A DNA stretch of 10,739 nucleotides from CAZBUK01 sp964495085 (GTDB taxonomy: Bacteria > Bacteroidota > Ignavibacteria > T3Sed10-11). The stretch is taken from positions 1-10,739 of the forward strand of contig CAZBUK010000107.1 of assembly GCA_964495085.1 (NCBI GenBank). The letters are read 5' to 3'. Both the position numbers and the translations under genes were made by a program. The notes beneath the pieces are model-generated. The model was not told where the DNA came from. It saw only the letters and a list, made by a program, of their open reading frames with translations, and ran no database searches. Below, in pieces: positions 7,965-10,739 of the stretch. Position 1 is the stretch's first letter; the number at the start of each line of letters is the position of its first letter.

Positions 7965-8021
7965 TACAGGCTGAAGGCAGGAAATTTCGTGGAGACGAGA
8001 AGATTCGTACTCCTGAAATAG
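7962..8021 (+). pseudogene. In-frame remainder of the T9SS sorting domain after an amber codon
   Basis: Directly after the TAG at 7962-7964 the same frame continues as YRLKAGNFVETRRFVLLK and ends at a second TAG (8019-8021). In intact type A domains SSGVY is normally followed by an aromatic residue and then YRL-x-AG-x-F-x-x-TRK-x-VLL, so these 18 codons are the missing C-terminus with no frame loss. A single change from TAT or TAC (Tyr) to TAG would explain it. Whether this is readthrough, a true nonsense mutation or a base-call error cannot be settled here. Confidence 0.85.
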
Positions 8022-8084
8022 CGAGATCGGTACAGGCTACTCGTAAGTCCGGATCCGCTTGCACGTATGGATAGGTATGATACG

Positions 8085-8116
8085 GAAGTTCCGGGATAGA
8101 AATATCCCGGAACTTC
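8085..8116 (+). terminator. Perfect 14-bp hairpin with GAAA loop, probable transcript end
   Basis: GAAGTTCCGGGATA (8085-8098), loop GAAA (8099-8102), then the exact complement TATCCCGGAACTTC (8103-8116). A GNRA tetraloop on a 14-bp stem is very stable in RNA on the plus strand. It begins 64 nt after the last stop of the propeller frame. No U-run follows (next bases ATATAATCC), so it is either a non-canonical terminator or a 3'-end stabiliser. Confidence 0.6.
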
Positions 8117-8348
8117 ATATAATCCGCATTCGAAACGCCCCGTCCCTCCATGATTGGATGTGATCCCGCCGGTCCTGCCATTTCTATCCAGGAAAATTTT
8201 CCACCCATGCCCCTATGCAGTCCCGGAGACTTGATTTTAGCGATGTGCATATTTATGTTGGGTATATCCTTCTTGAGAGCACACCGGTAAATGTTATTGT
8301 ATTCGACCTTATCCGGGATAAAACCATCAAATAGTTGAAAGAACCCTG
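8117..8348. other. Intergenic region before the GH97 gene
   Basis: No convincing gene was found here. It includes a 13-bp palindrome TTATCC-G-GGATAA (8309-8321) lying 28 bp before the GH97 start, a possible operator. No clear promoter consensus or riboswitch was recognised. The only open frame is on the minus strand; it runs through the hairpin and into the 3' end of the propeller gene and lacks a well-placed ribosome site. Confidence 0.4.
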
Positions 8349-10337
8349 ATGAGAACTTTCTATACTCTGATAATCGTCATATTTTTTTACACGCAGACTT
8401 CATCATCCTTCCAGAGGAATGAATCCTTCCGGATAGCGTCCCCCGACGGCCGCTTGCAGGTCGCCGTCATGGTGAGCGACTCGATCGAGTGGGAGATCCA
8501 GCACGACGGCGATACGGTGCTGGTCCCGTCACTGCTCTCGATGCAGCTTTACGACGGACACTACCTGGGCAGGTCTCCGGTTGTCGTAAATTCCGAAACG
8601 TTATCGGTGGACCGGACCCTGCAGACGCGGATCTATAAGAAAGCTGAGGTGATCGATCGGTACAATGAGCTGACCCTGCATTTCAGGAACGATTACGGAT
8701 TGATTTTCAGAGCATACGACGACGGAGCCGCCTACCGTTTCTTTACCTCGTTCGAAGAACCCATTACGGTCATCTGGGAGCACGCCGACCTGAATTTTAA
8801 CGACGATTATTTTGCATTCATACCTTATGTCGGTTCGCGGGAGGATGATATATACGCCACTTCGTTCGAGAGCCACTACACGCATACACAGCTCTCCGGT
8901 TTCGACGATACGCGGTTCGCATTCACGCCTCTCCTCGTCGAGCTGAAGAACGGAAAGAAAGCGGCTGTTCTCGAAGCCGACCTGGAAGATTATCCGGGAA
9001 GATTCCTTCGCATCAACGCCGAAACCCGCCGCGGATTCGTCAGCGATTATGCGCGATATCCACTGCAGGAAAGGCAGGGAGGACACAACAATCTGCAGGC
9101 ATTTGCGACGAGACGGGCTCACTATATCGCACGAACCGGCGGGAAAAGAAAGTTCCCGTGGCGTGCGATAGCGGTGAGTACGCACGACAAAGAGCTGCTC
9201 GACAACGATATGGTCTACCGGCTTGCCGCCACTTCTCGGATTGAGGACGATTCCTGGATCAAACCGGGACAGCTTGCATGGGACTGGTGGAACGATTGGA
9301 ATATATCGCGCGTGGACTTTCGGGCGGGGATCAACACGGAGACCTATTTCTATTATATAGACTTTGCATCGGAGAACGGCATCGCTTACATACTTCTCGA
9401 CGAAGGATGGTCGGAAAGCAATAACCTGCTGCAAACCGTCCCCGCTATCGATCTGGAAAAAATTATCGCGTATGCGGATGAGCGGAACGTAGGAGTGCTG
9501 CTGTGGGGCGGCTGGCTTCCCATCGACCGCGATATGGAGCGCATCTTCTCGCACTACGCCGCGATGGGTGTGAAGGGATTCAAGATCGATTTCATGGACC
9601 GCGACGACCAGCGGATGGTGGATTTCTACTACCGGGCCGCACGCACCGCAGCCGAGCACAGACTCCTGGTGAATTTTCACGGCGCGTATAAACCGACAGG
9701 ACTCCAGCGTACCTATCCGAACGTCATCACGTTCGAGGGGGTGCTCGGACTCGAGTATCATAAGTGGGAGAACGAAGACATGCCGCGAAACAACGTCTCG
9801 ATTCCGTTCATCCGCATGCTCGCGGGTCCGATGGATTACACGCCGGGGGCGATGAGGAATGCAAACCGGCATATATTCAGGCCGGTCTTTTCGATGCCGA
9901 TGAGCCAGGGGACCCGCTGCCATCAGCTCGCGATGTATATCGTCTACGAATCGCCGCTTGCGATGCTTGCCGACAATCCGACCGCTTACAAGCGCGAGCA
10001 GGAGAGCGTGGATTTTATAACGAGCGTTCCCACGGTATTCGATGAAACCGTCGCGCTCGACGGGAACGTCGGCGAATATGCCGTTCTTGCCCGCCGGAAG
10101 GACGATGCATGGTACGTCGGTGCGATGACCAACTGGGAATCCCGCGAGCTTGTGCTCGATTTCTCATTTCTTCCCGACGGCGAATATCGCGCGGTGATCT
10201 TTTCTGACGGCCTCAATGCCGACCGCGACGCAACGGATTACCGGCGCGAGGTTCGCACGATCACCAGGAACGACCGGCTGAGCGTCTTTCTTTCGGAGGG
10301 GGGCGGCTGGGCGGCACGGCTCGAACGGATGGAGTAA
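8349..10337 (+). CDS. Glycoside hydrolase family 97, retaining type (probable alpha-galactosidase)
   Basis: A 662-residue exported enzyme, close to the usual GH97 length. Residues 1-21 are a signal peptide (TLIIVIFFYTQTSSS). The N-terminal beta-sandwich (about 25-280) starts with the family-typical ASPDGRLQV and contains YDDGAAYRFF. The (beta/alpha)8 barrel follows, with WDWWNDWN (about 315), YILLDEGW, VLLWGGW and GVKGFKIDFMDRDDQ. The C-terminal part (about 570-662) is a beta domain. Asp414 (KIDFMD) and Glu469 (GLEYHKW) are 55 residues apart, the same spacing as the nucleophile Asp415 and acid/base Glu470 that I recall for the retaining alpha-galactosidase BT1871. The inverting SusB type lacks this Asp. 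The start ATG is preceded only by a weak GAAAGAA. No SusC/SusD or SusR is nearby. Likely periplasmic or surface alpha-galactoside (or other alpha-glycoside) hydrolysis. Confidence 0.9.
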   Translation: MRTFYTLIIVIFFYTQTSSSFQRNESFRIASPDGRLQVAVMVSDSIEWEIQHDGDTVLVPSLLSMQLYDGHYLGRSPVVVNSETLSVDRTLQTRIYKKAEVIDRYNELTLHFRNDYGLIFRAYDDGAAYRFFTSFEEPITVIWEHADLNFNDDYFAFIPYVGSREDDIYATSFESHYTHTQLSGFDDTRFAFTPLLVELKNGKKAAVLEADLEDYPGRFLRINAETRRGFVSDYARYPLQERQGGHNNLQAFATRRAHYIARTGGKRKFPWRAIAVSTHDKELLDNDMVYRLAATSRIEDDSWIKPGQLAWDWWNDWNISRVDFRAGINTETYFYYIDFASENGIAYILLDEGWSESNNLLQTVPAIDLEKIIAYADERNVGVLLWGGWLPIDRDMERIFSHYAAMGVKGFKIDFMDRDDQRMVDFYYRAARTAAEHRLLVNFHGAYKPTGLQRTYPNVITFEGVLGLEYHKWENEDMPRNNVSIPFIRMLAGPMDYTPGAMRNANRHIFRPVFSMPMSQGTRCHQLAMYIVYESPLAMLADNPTAYKREQESVDFITSVPTVFDETVALDGNVGEYAVLARRKDDAWYVGAMTNWESRELVLDFSFLPDGEYRAVIFSDGLNADRDATDYRREVRTITRNDRLSVFLSEGGGWAARLERME

Positions 10338-10591
10338 AGCGGGGAGGGATCCGATTTGCACGAAAATACTTGCAAGCGGTTTTATATCACCGGGAAAGTC
10401 GTCGTCACCTATCATTCAACTGAATGACAACTTCGCCGGGCTGAGCCCCGATCCCGACTCTATCGGGAGGGAAGCCTGAATATTTCAGTATGATTGTTGT
10501 TGCGCTTCTCTGAGGTGCCGCTATGAATGGATATTATTGTACTACCAACATCTCATCTCTCCGGTGTGAGAAATAATCTGGATAACTGATG
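10338..10591. other. Intergenic region after GH97
   Basis: It holds copy B of the 50-bp repeat (10442-10491) and a short inverted repeat TCATTCA-AC-TGAATGA (10412-10427). A 17-codon frame at 10523-10576 (MNGYYCTTNISS...) has GAGGTG at good spacing, but it is too short to claim as a gene. Base composition turns clearly AT-richer from about 10480 onward. Confidence 0.4.
10442..10491. repeat. 50-bp structured intergenic repeat, copy B
   Basis: Same orientation as copy A at 3411-3460, gapless, 43 of 50 bases identical. The core hairpin is kept as TCCCGA-CTCTA-TCGGGA (10456-10467 region); the single G-to-A change at the loop end opens one base pair but keeps the stem. It lies 104 bp after the GH97 stop. 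Conservation is strongest in the first 32 bases and in the tail ATTTCAGT. Confidence 0.7.
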
Positions 10592-10738
10592 TTATGCGAC
10601 AGAGATAATTTTATAATTGAAGGGGTTAAAACCTCCAATCAAGTAGTGTCTATTAAGTTTATTATAATCAGATCCATAGCCCCCGCCTTCAGAGACTGTG
10701 TAAAAATAAGAATTCAACCTACTCGTTAGCCCAAAAAG
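10592..10738 (-). CDS. Possible C-terminal fragment of an unknown gene running off the right edge
   Basis: Reading the minus strand from the window edge, one frame is open for 48 codons to a TAA at 10594-10592; the other two frames stop within 7 codons. The peptide is rich in aromatics, Gly and Asn (for example SYFYTVSEGGGYGSDYN and YLIGGFNPFNYK), an amphipathic composition that would fit the last strands of an outer-membrane or secreted beta protein. No family was recognised. Third codon positions are AT-richer than in the other genes here. An open run of this length can also occur by chance, so this is tentative. Confidence 0.35.
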   Translation of the reverse strand, partial: LFGLTSRLNSYFYTVSEGGGYGSDYNKLNRHYLIGGFNPFNYKIISVA

Positions 10739-10739
10739 A

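Noticed and set aside
7930..8250. Minus-strand frame of 106 codons covering the hairpin and intergenic region
   Set aside because: It reads through a perfect terminator-like hairpin and the 3' end of the propeller gene. Its only AAGGAT is too far from the ATG, and no family is recognised.
8601..9923. A 440-codon open frame on the minus strand inside the GH97 gene
   Set aside because: The plus-strand frame is a clear full-length GH97. The antisense peptide has no recognisable motif and no signal or ribosome site; it reflects codon bias that avoids TTA/CTA/TCA in the real frame.

Overview
The window most likely comes from a Bacteroidota/FCB-group bacterium of the Ignavibacteria / Kryptonia / Melioribacter type. 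The main clue is a very large exported protein ending in a type A type IX secretion (T9SS) sorting domain with the NYPNPFNP motif. A TonB-dependent outer-membrane receptor, a lipobox lipoprotein and a GH97 glycoside hydrolase fit the same assignment. This rests on motifs recalled from these families; no search was run. I see no tRNA, rRNA, CRISPR array, transposase or phage gene.

Layout, left to right. (i) 54-1049, minus: a trypsin-like serine protease with an intact His/Asp/Ser triad and no signal peptide. (ii) 1050-1417: a divergent intergenic region holding a GC-rich structured inverted repeat, a short perfect palindrome and a good TATAAT box. (iii) 1418-3385, plus: a BtuB/CirA-like TonB-dependent receptor. 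(iv) 3386-3539: a spacer holding copy A of a 50-bp structured repeat. (v) 3540-3953, plus: a small lipoprotein, followed 12 bp later by (vi) 3966-7964, plus: a 1332-residue secreted BNR/Asp-box beta-propeller protein with a PKD domain and a T9SS C-terminal domain. An in-frame TAG cuts this sorting domain 18 codons before its expected end. (vii) 8022-8348: a spacer with a perfect 14-bp GAAA-loop hairpin. (viii) 8349-10337, plus: a GH97 enzyme with the retaining (alpha-galactosidase-type) catalytic pair. (ix) 10338-10591: a spacer with copy B of the 50-bp repeat. (x) 10592-10738, minus: the possible C-terminal end of an AT-richer gene entering from the right edge.

How the genes may work together: the receptor, lipoprotein and propeller protein are co-directional and all are predicted to be cell-envelope or secreted, so a surface uptake/binding role is plausible. 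The only tight coupling is lipoprotein to propeller (12-bp gap with a strong ribosome binding site). The GH97 enzyme has its own upstream spacer and no SusC/SusD pair here, so it is not a classical polysaccharide utilisation locus. The most striking observation is the amber codon inside the T9SS sorting signal. The in-frame codons after it still encode the missing conserved C-terminus, which points to readthrough, a very recent mutation or a base-call error rather than a natural protein end.
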